A DNA stretch of 64,000 nucleotides from Flaveria trinervia (taxonomy: Eukaryota; Streptophyta; Magnoliopsida; Asterales; Asteraceae): assembly GCA_025506515.1 (NCBI GenBank), contig CM046458.1:44216574-44280573 (forward strand), read 5' to 3'. Positions 1 through 9,863 of this stretch are shown in pieces. Below the pieces are notes generated by a model. The model saw only the letters and a program-made list of their open reading frames with translations. It did not search any database and was not told the origin of the DNA. Position 1 is the first letter of the stretch. Every line of letters begins with the position of its first letter. The position numbers were made by a program, and so were the translations under genes.

Positions 1-87
1 CCAAAAGAACCAATGAGCCGGATCAGAAAACCCTTAAGTCTCACAGACGTGACAACAACTGCTGAAGTCCACAACAGCTGAAGAAAA

Positions 88-240
88 GTGCTGAAGACAA
101 AGTCTGAAGACACAAGTGCTGAAGACAAAGTTTGAAGACACAAATGCTGAAGACAAAGTCTGAAGACAAAAGTGCTGAAGACAAAGTCTGAAGACACAAG
201 TGCTGAAGACAAAGTCTGAAGACACAAGTGCTGAAGAACA
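88..240 (+). repeat. 28-bp minisatellite in Copia-1 5' LTR
   Basis: Units begin at 88, 116, 144, 172, 200 and 228, spaced exactly 28 bp; the last is partial. The core is gtgctgaagacaaagtc followed by tgaagacacaa. The matching array at 11586-11715 has units at 11586, 11614, 11641, 11669 and 11697. Apparent cysteine- and leucine-rich minus-strand reading frames here are translations of the repeat, not genes. Confidence 0.95.
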
Positions 241-531
241 AGTATCAGACGTTGTCACAACAGCTGAAGAGGTCTTCTTCAGTAGTTGTGACGGTTTTCT
301 TTCAGTAGTTTTATGTTTTTCTTTTCAGTAGTTTTGTAAAACGACTGAAGAGCTTGTTCTTCAGTCGTTGTAGTTTCAGTAGTTTCGTATCAGTAGTTTT
401 ATGTTTTATACTTAGCACTCTGATATGTTCTCAGTAGTTGTGAACATTTCAGTAGTTTGTTAAGTTTTAGTTATTTTTGTAATAAATTTGCCAGATGTCA
501 CTATCCCGTGATATCAGCAGTGATTGCACTC

Positions 532-538
532 TATATAA
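532..538 (+). promoter_or_regulatory. Copia-1 LTR TATA box
   Basis: TATATAA lies in the context cactctatataaggag and is conserved at 12001-12007 in the 3' LTR. Its position in the last third of the LTR suits a Pol II promoter that would set the U3/R border shortly downstream. Confidence 0.8.
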
Positions 539-753
539 GGAGTGTCAACCTAATTGTAATCTGTGAATGATTGAGCAGAAACATTTGATATTATGTAACA
601 TTCCTTTGCACAGAAATATATTCTCTCGTTACCACCGTATTTGTTCTTAATGCATACGAATATCAAATCTTGCTATAATTTGTCTAATTCTTGTTCTTAT
701 TCCACTGCGTTACACTCTAATCCATCAAACTTGAGATCACTGATCCTGTCAAA

Positions 754-771
754 TGGTATCAGAGCAGGTTC
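754..771 (+). promoter_or_regulatory. Copia-1 primer-binding site (Met-tRNA type)
   Basis: tggtatcagagcaggttc begins two bases after the LTR end. TGGTATCAGAGC is the usual plant copia site, complementary to the 3' end of initiator methionine tRNA, where reverse transcription starts. Confidence 0.9.
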
Positions 772-982
772 ATCATTGATCGATTTAATAATTGATCATT
801 GAAACTGCTATCCAAGATCCAAGTTTGATTGAATTAGCATTTTTGCAAGAAACGGTTATAGAGATTGAATTTTCTGTGTTTTTGGTCATTCATCCTGAGA
901 TTTATTCTTAGTTTTCATTGAGTCTGTTGTGGTCTGTGTAAAATCATTTAAAAGCTTGAATTAAATTGTATTTGGACCTAAA

Positions 983-3825
983 ATGACTACTCCTTCCAAT
1001 GATCCTCACAATACTGGTTCCTCAACCAAGCCTCCAATGCTGGTTAGGAGTGAGTGTAACATATGGCAACGACGAATGCTCTATCACCTGTCTGTTAACA
1101 GCTCAGGTTGTTGGACATCAGTGGTACATGGTCCACACAAGCCTATGGTGAATAACCCGGAAACCAATCAAATGTTTCCGAAGAGGAGGGAGCAATACTC
1201 AGATGAGGATAAGAAATTGTTTGAGATTGATGCAAAAGCCCATGGAATTCTGGCCATGGCACTGCCCAATGAAATCTATTCTGGGCTAATGCATTATGAA
1301 ACTGCCCATGACCTCTAGAATGCCTTGAAAGAACAATTTGGAGGAACAGATGAGGTCTTGGCAAATAATAGAGAAATCCTTTCCCAAAAATATGAGACAT
1401 TCTCTCATAGGAAGGGTGAGACACTGACTCAACAGTTTGAGCGGTTCTCTTGTTTGATCTCTGAATTAAAAATGGTCAAACATGAGTACACAAATAGCCA
1501 GCTGAATAACAGATTTCTCAGATCACTGTCTGAGAGATGGGACACATATACTATTGTCCTACGCTCCAGTGCAAATTTGGACAAACTATCTCGCACCCAA
1601 CTCCATGGGAAATTGCTCACATTTGAGAGAGAGATAGAACAGAAATGAAAACTGTCATCATCTGGAAAGCTCACTGATGATTTGTACCAGGAAACACTGC
1701 CTTGGTAAGTCATGAGTCAGAGTATGCAGGATCAGAATGCCACTATCATGAGCATATTTTTCACCTCAAACAATTCTAATCATGCCTTTGTGAGTGTTGA
1801 TTGTCATTCTGGTAATAATAGTGACAATCTATGCTTTCTCATGGATGAGTTGAAGGGCATTACTCATGATGATTTAGAAGAGATGGATATTTTGAGCCAA
1901 ATGGCCTTGATCAATATCAGATCTCAGAAATTCTACAAGAGAACTGGCAGGAAATTCCTGGACTCTCTAACAAAACCAAAGTCGGTTTTGACAAGAGCAA
2001 GTTGAAGTGTCACAAATGCCACAGGCTTGGACACTTTGCAAGAGAGTGTAGATCAACTGGATCTAACACTTCTGCACCCTTTTTGACTTTTCCAAATAAC
2101 AATTCACATCCAAAGGGCAACATTCTGCTGGTTCTAGTCATTCATCACAACCTCAATCTCCTGCATATTTTGTTCCTCAGGGTCAGATGCCATATCCTTA
2201 TCCCTGCTATTATATGCCATAGTCAAATCAAATTCAAGCTCCTATTGTACCACAATCTCATGCACTACCAGAACCTCAACCATCTCCATCTCAATCACAA
2301 CCTCATCACAGCTTCTTCACACCTGGAGTCGTTGACTGGAGTAGCTTACCTGAAACTTGTCTCGTCACACTGAGCAATACTATGCTGGTGCTAGTCAACA
2401 TGGTGGTGAACACCCTTTTCGAAATCTTGCTCTCATGGCCCTGGAGTCTACTGAGGGTTCCTGTTCAAATGCATCATCTTCACAGGTAACTCAGGTATCT
2501 TCAGAGGCTAAAGCCAAGTTATGTTCTGAATCATGCCTAGCTGCCTTTGTCTCTATTAGAGAGGCAAATGTAGCATTAATAATCAAAACTTGAGTTTGAG
2601 AAAACCATTTTCAAAAGAAAAGTTGAGTATGAGTCTGCTCTTAAGAGTAAAAGTGATGAGATTTATAAGCTTAAATGCCAATTAAATGATGAAAAGGCCA
2701 AGCTAGAGGTTATTCTGGAAGACCACAGGAGTCTCAAAGAAAAACTTGCAGTGACCCAAGTTGAGTGTGAACGCTGGGTCTCATCATGCAAGGGATTTGA
2801 AATGCTTCTTAGCAAGCAAACTGCTTCAAATGTGAAGTTTTACATTGGTTACACCCATACTGCTCCACCAACAGACTTTACTCGTAACTCCATAGTTAAG
2901 TCTGAAAGTGAAAGCAATCTCCAAACCACATTATCGTGTGAGTCATTCTCCAATGATAATCTAAGATCAGAGAATGAAACTAGGTTAAGATCTCACAAAT
3001 AAATTGACTGATGGTCTAACTACTGAGACTCATATGAAGCTGAGTACTTTAGATGTTGTTCCTCAATGTACCCCAAGTACTGAAAGAGACCCAACATCTG
3101 AAAAGCATTTCAAATCAGTTGAAATACAAGGACTAATAACTGCTGAGGAATCCATCAAACAGTCTATTAGGACGGATGGAAAACAGTTCAATTACCAGTC
3201 TTCAATTGTTACAAATCCTTTAGTACCTAGTACTGATAGGAGGAAAGTACTGAAGATCACACCTTCAGTAGTTTCCACTTCAGCAGTAAAGATGTCCAAG
3301 ATTAAAAATAAACCATGTGAAATTTGTGGTAAATTCAATCATCTATCTGATGAATGTTGGTACAAAAAGGGTTTAAAGCTCCAAGAGACCAAGTTTGTAC
3401 CACAATCATCTCAACCTGATAAACCCAAGGCCTTACCCAAATCCACTAAAAAGGATACGGTTTATCAAAAGACAGCTGATATTGTTCCTCATGATAAACA
3501 TAAGACTAAGTCTGTGAAATCTAAGAAGGAGGAAATGGTGGGTCACAAGAACTCATCAAAAACAAGCTCTGGAGTGTCAAATGAACTGAAAGCTTAAGCT
3601 TCAAATCAGACACAGCTTGTTATGATGGTTCAGCATCTGTTGGGGAGAGTTAACCAACTTGAAGCCACTGTGACCAAACAACTAGAGAGGAATTCCAGGT
3701 CCAAATCTATTTCAGCACCATCTCCATCTTCATCAGCTGTTAATCATGAGACACCAGCTATGGTTAAATCTATTGATAAAGTCAGTCCCAAAACCAAAAA
3801 GGTTTGGGTCTCCAAAGCTAACTAG
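983..3825 (+). pseudogene. gag: Copia-1 gag (broken)
   Basis: Capsid/nucleocapsid polyprotein. The ATG at 983 is the first good start after the leader (752-982). The N-terminal part (983-1705) is the copia Gag/UBN2-type domain, interrupted by stops at 1316 and 1646. A CCHC zinc knuckle, CHKCHRLGHFAREC, follows a frame change at about 2007-2048. Then come a Pro/Gln-rich stretch and a charged, coiled-coil-like segment (about 2590-2750). A second knuckle, CEICGKFNHLSDEC, is at about 3315-3356. The final stretch ends WVSKAN then TAG at 3823-3825. Protease continues in the same frame after this stop. Several frameshifts and stops make it non-functional as read. Confidence 0.85.
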
Positions 3826-3843
3826 TTTCTTATGATTGTGCAG
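3818..3843 (+). promoter_or_regulatory. Candidate 3' splice site at Copia-1 gag/pol junction
   Basis: CTAAC (3818-3822) resembles a plant branch point. A T-rich stretch and GTGCAG|GG follow, with the AG ending at 3843, 22 bases after the branch A. The gag stop TAG overlaps the branch region. The same layout occurs at the gag/pol junction of Copia-2, Copia-6 and the Copia-7-like fragment. Use as a splice site is inferred; the motif itself is visible. Confidence 0.5.
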
Positions 3844-4170
3844 GGTTCTTCAGCATGCCAAAGAAGCATCTGGTATGTGGATAGTGGAGGATCCACACAC
3901 ATGACTGGGAGCAGCTCTCTTCTTCATGATTACTCTCAGGGAAAGAAGGGATTTGTCTCATTTTGAAATGATGCTAAAGGTTACATCATTGGAAAGGGAT
4001 TTGTGTCTAATGGAGATATTAGATTGATGATGTCAACCATGTGGAGAATCTCAAATACAATCTGTTAAGTGTCAGTCAGATGTGTGACAAAGGACATGTT
4101 GCTCTTTCACAAGCCAGAACTATAGGATTCTGTCTTCCAAGTTCTGAGCCTGATTGACAAAGTACTGGAT
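3826..4170 (+). pseudogene. Copia-1 protease domain (broken)
   Basis: Retropepsin-like aspartic protease that would cut the polyprotein. The active-site stretch reads WYVDSGGSTHMTG (about 3871-3909), so the catalytic DSG is intact. It continues in frame from gag across one stop. A stop follows KKGFVSF (about 3964), and a frame change is needed to continue, so it is inactive as read. Confidence 0.85.
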
Positions 4171-4259
4171 GATATGCTCTCCTGAAGGCCAACAGGATAG
4201 GAAGAGTATATGCCTTGGATCTGTCAAAGAAAATTGAGTTAAGAGGCCATCCATGCTTG

Positions 4260-5095
4260 TTCTCTAAGGCCTCTCTCCAAGAATCTAAACTATGGCATAG
4301 AAGGCTGGGTCATGTTAATCTCAAAAACATAATCAGCTGATCCACAAGATTTAGTGAGAGGTCTTCCAATAAGGAGTTCAAGTGTGATGAAATCTGCACT
4401 ACATGCTTAAAAGGAAACAACATAAAGTTTCATTCCCAACCATAGAAGAATCCAAGTCTAATGCCTACTTACAACTACTGCACATGGATCTTTTTGGTCC
4501 TGTGAAGGTAATGAGTATGGCAATGAAGAAATACTGTTTGGTAATTGCGGATGATTACTCTAGATATGTATGGACCTTCTTCTTGCATTCAAAGGATGAG
4601 GCTGCTCAGTTCATTATGAACTTTGTGTTACACATTGAGAAGCAGTATTCCCTACCAGTTAAGTGTGTGAGGAGTGACAATGGTACTGAATTCAGAAACC
4701 ACACTCTTGATGAGTTTTACTTGTCCAAGGGAATCAAGAGGCAGTATAGCATCCCAAGGTCTCTAGAGCAAAATGGAGTAGTGGAGAGAAAGAACAGGAC
4801 CCTCATTGAAGCTGCAAGGTCCATGTTGGCTGATTCTGGTCTGCCACTGACCTTTTGGGCTGAAGCTGTCAATACAGCCTACTATGTACTGAATAGAGCC
4901 TTAGTAAATCAGAGGTTGATGAAAACTCCTTATGAAGTTTTACATCATTCAACCCCTTTGATTTCATTCTTTAGAGCATTTGGGGTGTCCCTATTACATT
5001 CTCACACAAAGGATCAACTCCAAAAGTTTGATTCTAAGGTGGATGCGGGTATTTTGTTGGTATTCATCCACTTGCAAGGCTTATAGAGTATTCAA
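4260..5095 (+). pseudogene. Copia-1 integrase (mostly open)
   Basis: The HHCC zinc domain begins WHRRLGH (about 4293), followed by ICTTC near 4393. The core is open from 4403 to 5086. All three catalytic acidic residues are present: D in HMDLFGP (about 4485), D in VRSDNGTEF (about 4674) and E in VVERKNRTLIE (about 4783). The conserved block FWAEAVNTAYYVLNR follows. A stop lies in the zinc domain and a frameshift near 5050. This is one of the best-kept domains of the element. Confidence 0.9.
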
Positions 5096-5439
5096 CTGTC
5101 GGACAAAGATAGTTGAAGAAACCTTGCATGTGAAGTTCAGTGAATCGCCTAAGGATACAATTCCACAAAACCCTATGGAGTTGTTTGATCTGGACATTCT
5201 GCAATATGTTCCTTATCAACCACCTGCTGTTGCAGATCATATGAATCCATCATCTTCTGTAGCTAGTCATCCATCTGGTGTTACTGATGATGATGATGAT
5301 ATCAGTAATCACCTTTTCAAGTTTAGTGATCAACTGCCTGATTCAGCTAGACCTGATGTTCCTGTAGCTTCAGTAGCACAATCCACAACAAATGCTGATG
5401 AGATTTCTACAACTTCAACTTCCTTTGAATTACCATCTA

Positions 5440-6400
5440 CTGATTGGTTTCAAGGAAATGCTTCACCATCACCACTTTTGCTGCTGAGCCTGCAACAAAC
5501 ACTTGCACAGATCTTATTGTGTACCAAGATCTGAACAATCACCCTATGTCTCAAATCATTGGTGACATCAATGCTGGCGTTTCAACAAGAAGTCAATTGT
5601 CAAATTTCTGCTTCTATGCTCTCTTCATTAGTCAGCAAGAGCCAAAGAACTATCACATTGCTTTAAGGGACAATGGATGGTTGAAGCCATGCAGCTTGAG
5701 CTTCTTCAGTTCAAGAAACAGCAAGTGTGGGAACTGGTTCCTCTACCTCCAGGTAAGTGTGCAATAGGCACTAAATGGGTGTTTAGGAACAAAACTGATG
5801 AAAATGGGCTTATTGTTAAGAACAAGGCCAGACTGGTTGTACAGGGGTTTTCACAAGAGAAGGTATTGATTATAATGAAACCTTTGCCCTGTAGCCAGAC
5901 TGGAAGCAATTTGATTGTTTTTAGCTTATGCTGCTTATCACAACCTTAAAGTTTTTCAAATGGATGTCAAAAGTGCATTTTTGTATGGGAAAATTAACGA
6001 AGAGGTTATGTATGTCAACCACCAGGTTTTGAGGACAATAAACATCCTAATTGGGTGTATAAGCTTGATAAGGCTCTCTATGGGTTGAAACAAGCTCCTA
6101 GAGCCTGGTATGAGACATTATCAAACTTTCTTCTGGAAAATGATTTCACTAGAGGCTCCATAGATAAGACTTATTCATTAAGAAAATTGGGCAGCATAAT
6201 CTACTTGTTCAAATTTATGTAGATGATATTATTTTTGCATCCTTGATCCACAGTTGTGTGATGCCTTACAAAGTTGATGCAACAGAAGTTTGAAATGAGT
6301 GCCATGGGAGAATTACAGTTCTTTCTGGGTTTGCAAATCAAACAAAAGGCTGATGGAATTTTCATTCATTAGTCCAAATACACAAAAGATCTTTTGGAAA
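5440..6400 (+). pseudogene. Copia-1 reverse transcriptase (broken)
   Basis: Typical copia blocks are spread over several frames: IIGDINAGVSTRSQ before the domain, WELVPLPPGKCAIGTKWVF, ARLVVQGFSQE, QMDVKSAFLYG, and the catalytic YVDD box at 6216-6227. At least four frameshifts or stops separate these blocks. The domain copies genomic RNA into DNA inside virus-like particles, but this copy cannot do so as written. Confidence 0.88.
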
Positions 6401-7151
6401 AGTTTGATTTACAAAAGTGTAAGCCCTGTTCTACTCCCATGTGCAACACCACACAACTGGATACAGATCAGAAAGGTAAAGTGGTTGATGAAACACTTTA
6501 CAAATGTATGATTGGGTCCTTGATGTACTTAACAGCTTCTAGACCAGATAGTTTGCTACATGTTGTTTGTGCTAGATTTCAGGCTGCACCTAAGGAGTCT
6601 CATTTGATTGCAGTCAAGAGGATCTTTAGATATCTGCAAGGCACTCCATCTCTAGGTTTATGGTATTCTACTAGACATTCTAGTAAATTAGTTGCCTTTT
6701 CTGACAGTGACTATGCAGGGTGTAAGTTGACAAGAAAGTCCACTTCTGGAGGATGCCAATTCTTAGGCAACTGCTTGATTTCTTGGCAGAGTAAGAAGCA
6801 GACCTCAGTTGCTACATCAACTGCTGAAGCAGAGTACATTGCTGCTGCAAGCTGTACATCTCAGGTACTCTGGCTTCAAAACCAATTATTGATTATGGCA
6901 TAAAGAGACTAAGACCCCATTGTTAATGGACAGCTCTTCCGCTCTTTGTATTGTCAAGAATCCTGTCCAGCACTCTAGGACTAAACATATTGAAATCACA
7001 CACCATTTTATTAGGATTCTTTGAAAAAGGTCTGACTGATCCAAAATTTGTTCCTAGTGCTGATGAGCTTGCAGACATTTTCACTAAGCCCTTGGATAGC
7101 ACAACTTTCCAAAACTTAGTGTTAAGGCTTGGTATGCTGCAGCTAGATTAG
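6394..7151 (+). pseudogene. Copia-1 RNase H and pol C-terminus
   Basis: The region 6394-6903 is open and shows IGSLMYLTASRPD, LVAFSDSDYAGC, KSTSGGCQFLG, ISWQSKKQ and STAEAEYIAAA, the standard copia RNase H blocks with acidic active-site residues. The last part (6951-7151) ends ADELADIFTKPLDSTTF in a shifted frame. The pol stop is at 7149-7151. RNase H removes the RNA strand after first-strand synthesis. Confidence 0.9.
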
Positions 7152-7987
7152 TGACAACTACCGATGATCTCAGCTCCCAAGTACTGATGATCATTAGTTT
7201 ATTATTGTCATATATATAAGTAGTGATTATTTTCCCTCCGGAAGTTTTCTTTAAACTACTAGAGCTTAACTTCTCAGTATTCAAGTACTTTATTTGATAA
7301 AACAATTGATGTAGTTACAACAGCTAATGTAGCTACAACTACTGTTGTCAGAAATACAAATACGTACTGATGTCCTATGAACATCTGAAAACAGATGAAA
7401 ACGTCTGATGAGTATGTGTTGAGGACAGTATGAAACAGCTGAAAAGAAATGAATTGACGACAACTACTGATGAGCCTTTTTCTCTTCAGTAGTTTCCCAA
7501 CTGCTGTTTCTTTCTAAACAACTAAAGCAAAACCATGTCTTCATTAGTTTCACAACTACTGATGACTAACACCAAGTCTACAGTTGTTTACAACAACTGA
7601 TGGTAAAACCAAAGTCTTCAGTAGTTTCCCAACTACTGATGACTAATACCAAGTCCTCAGTTGTTTCACCACCTGAAGTCAAAACTATCTTCAGTAGTTT
7701 TATAACTACTGATGACTAAATCTGAGACTTCAGCTGTTTCAACGTCTGACGGTTAAAACCAGTCTTCAGTTGTTTTATAACAACTGCTGATCACACCAAT
7801 ACGGTCAGTCATTCCAAACCTCTGAAAGTTAACCACGTCATCAGTAGTTTCAACAACTGATGACTAACACCAAAACCTTCAGTCGTTTTCTAACCCTACC
7901 CTTTAATACCTTATCCCACCTTCAGAGTTTTTCCTTTCTTCTCTTCTCAAACCTAACTTTCAAAAACTCTGTAACCTCTCTTCATCA
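7152..7987 (+). repeat. Copia-1 pol-ORF3 spacer with hairpin array
   Basis: This non-coding spacer holds a TATA-like TATATATAAG at 7211-7220. From about 7476 to 7895 there is a series of about eight imperfect inverted repeats of the form ttcagtagtt-(2 to 4 bases)-aactactga, spaced roughly 45 bp. Each is followed by a variant of tgactaacaccaagtc. The same word is frequent in the LTR. The last 100 bases before the ORF3 ATG are pyrimidine-rich and contain CTAAC (7890-7894) and TTCAG (7921-7925), a possible splice acceptor. Confidence 0.8.
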
Positions 7988-8878
7988 ATGGCGACCATGC
8001 AACTAAAACCACCACACAACTGTGTCGCACATCTCACAAAATCGCCATACTGGACCAAGTTTCACAACGCCATTGATTTAATGGTTCAGTCACCTTACAA
8101 AACGGCTTTTCTGTTAAATCCCACCACATATGCCGAATCTCTTAACCAATTCTGGACAAACGTCACTCTTGTCTCTGAGGAGAATGACACAGAGTCTCTA
8201 AAATCGTTTGTCCATCGTCAAAAAGTGGTCATTACTCCAGACACTCTTCGCCAAACCCTCAGTCTGATGATGCCACTTTCCCAACTGGTTATCCAAAGGG
8301 CACACTAGATCATCATTTTCCCACCATGGATACCAGGGTAACCTGAGTGCATCTACCATATTGAAGAAACATTTCTAGGATGCCGAACGTCTCATCTTTC
8401 ACATGGTAAATGTCTGCCTTGCCGCCAAGACTTCATCATGGGATCAAATGTCCACAAGGTGGCAACAGGTAATGTACTCCATCCTTGAGCAACGAACTTT
8501 AAATTTTTCTGAAATACTATTTTTAGAGCTCAAGGAAATGGCCCAAAAAAACTTGCTAACCGTTGGATATTATATCCTCGGTTCATAATGGCCATAATTG
8601 AAAACCAGCTTCAAGCTGAGGGACTTGTTGGCCTGGGAGTCCCTGCTACGGCTGTATTGCCTGAAGTATACTCCCGGCACAACTCTGACCAATCACTAAA
8701 AATGGCTGCCAAGCTGCGCAAACCCACGCAGCTGGAACCCACAGCCACCACCTCCAAATCCAAAGTCCCCACCAAACCCACTAAAAAAAGTCAAAAAAGG
8801 CTACTCAGGGAAATGAGTCCCCTGAGGATGCCCCTTCAACACAAACGCAGGCTATATCCACTGGTTATAACCCCCTAG
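7988..8878 (+). pseudogene. Copia-1 third ORF (env-like), N-terminal part
   Basis: This extra post-pol reading frame is typical of SIRE-type elements, often called env-like. The ATG at 7988 begins MATMQLKPPHNC and reads openly to 8308, including SLNQFWTNVTLV. It continues in other frames through 8403-8588 (FLELKEMAQKNL) and 8588-8878, a Lys/Pro/Thr-rich stretch with KPTKKSQKR. I see no signal peptide or membrane helix. Function is unknown. The similarity to SIRE-type third ORFs is from recollection of the family, so the identity is moderate. Confidence 0.65.
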
Positions 8879-9863
8879 TGGATACAAGGACTTCACCGCC
8901 ATAGCCGCTCAGGATTCCTCTCAAAAGGAGCCTGCAGCAACCAAAGAAGGGGTACCCACTAATCTGGGATCTTCCTTATTTTGCCATTGAAGAGCACCAT
9001 CCTCCCTAGGTGCATACTGCTCTTACCCCATCTCCCACTGCAACCGCCCCACAAAGTCCTACTCTCATTATTGCAAACATGCTGACTCAGCTGCATGCCT
9101 CTCCTCCTCCCTAACAAACACCAACAAAGGGGAAAACCACAACAATTGAGGAAGAGGATCAACATGCTTCTGACAGCCCATAGCACCAGGGTTTAACTGT
9201 TCTATCTCCTGGTGTAGATATGCAGATACGAACATCTGGTGAGGCTGCCACCTCTTCTGAATCAGCACATGATTAGACTGAGGCTGGTAACATAGCTAAG
9301 ACCTCACTAGAGGCAACAGCTGATGAAGGACATCGTCCTGAGGCTGGAAGTCCCCAGTTCCAAGAAAAAGGGGCACATGCTAAAACTGGTCTACACCCAG
9401 TGCATGTACATCCTGCTACAAGCAGGAGGTCAGGTGATTCAGCATCTGCTGATGATGACCTGGGCTTCTTTTATGATGTTCTGGCCTAGAACACAATTCT
9501 TGAGGAAGAAGTCAGTAGACTACAAAGACTACTAAGCACTCAAAACTTCTGAGCCACCAACATAAACCCACAGATGGCACCTTCACCTGAAGGTCTCCCA
9601 CACACTCAGCCACTCAAAACTCTGAGCCACCAGCTTCTATTTCTGGCACTGCTTCTCAGGGACAGAACCCCTCTAAGCAAACAACTGCTATCTTTCAGCA
9701 ATCCCTACCTCACATCACCCCAATGATCACAGACATTGTGATCAAAACCATGGATGAGAGGCTTCCCTCAATCATACAACCCTGGTGGAGGAGATTGTGA
9801 GCACAAGGCTTCTGCTACTCAAACCCTTGCAACCAGTGCACCAAAAAGGGGGAGAGTCAGTCA
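8879..9863 (+). pseudogene. Copia-1 ORF3 middle, heavily degraded
   Basis: Here the third ORF is broken into short fragments in all frames. Pro/Ser/Thr/Gln-rich pieces can be followed, but there is no long frame. Minus-strand frames at 8959-9268 are shadows. It links the N-terminal ORF3 part with the open segment at 9864 without an intervening promoter or repeat that I can recognise. Confidence 0.5.

Larger units (their letters stand above)
1..751 (+). repeat. Copia-1 5' LTR (lacks first ~7 bases)
   Basis: It aligns along its whole length with 11500-12220. It ends ...cctgtca at 751, followed after two bases by the primer site. It contains an array of 28-bp repeats (about 88-240), many copies of the word tcagtagtt, and a TATA box near 532. 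It is about 30 bp longer than the 3' LTR, mostly because of one extra 28-bp unit. Confidence 0.93.

Noticed and set aside
34..258. Minus-strand Cys/Leu/Ser-rich frames of 66-74 aa, looking like a repeat protein
   Set aside because: They are translations of the 28-bp LTR minisatellite. Similar frames appear at 11459-11710 in the other LTR.
3823..3825. Leaky stop codon as the only way to express pol
   Set aside because: Possible, but no tobamovirus-type CARYYA context follows the stops and the stop codon differs in each element. I therefore prefer splicing as the hypothesis without excluding readthrough.
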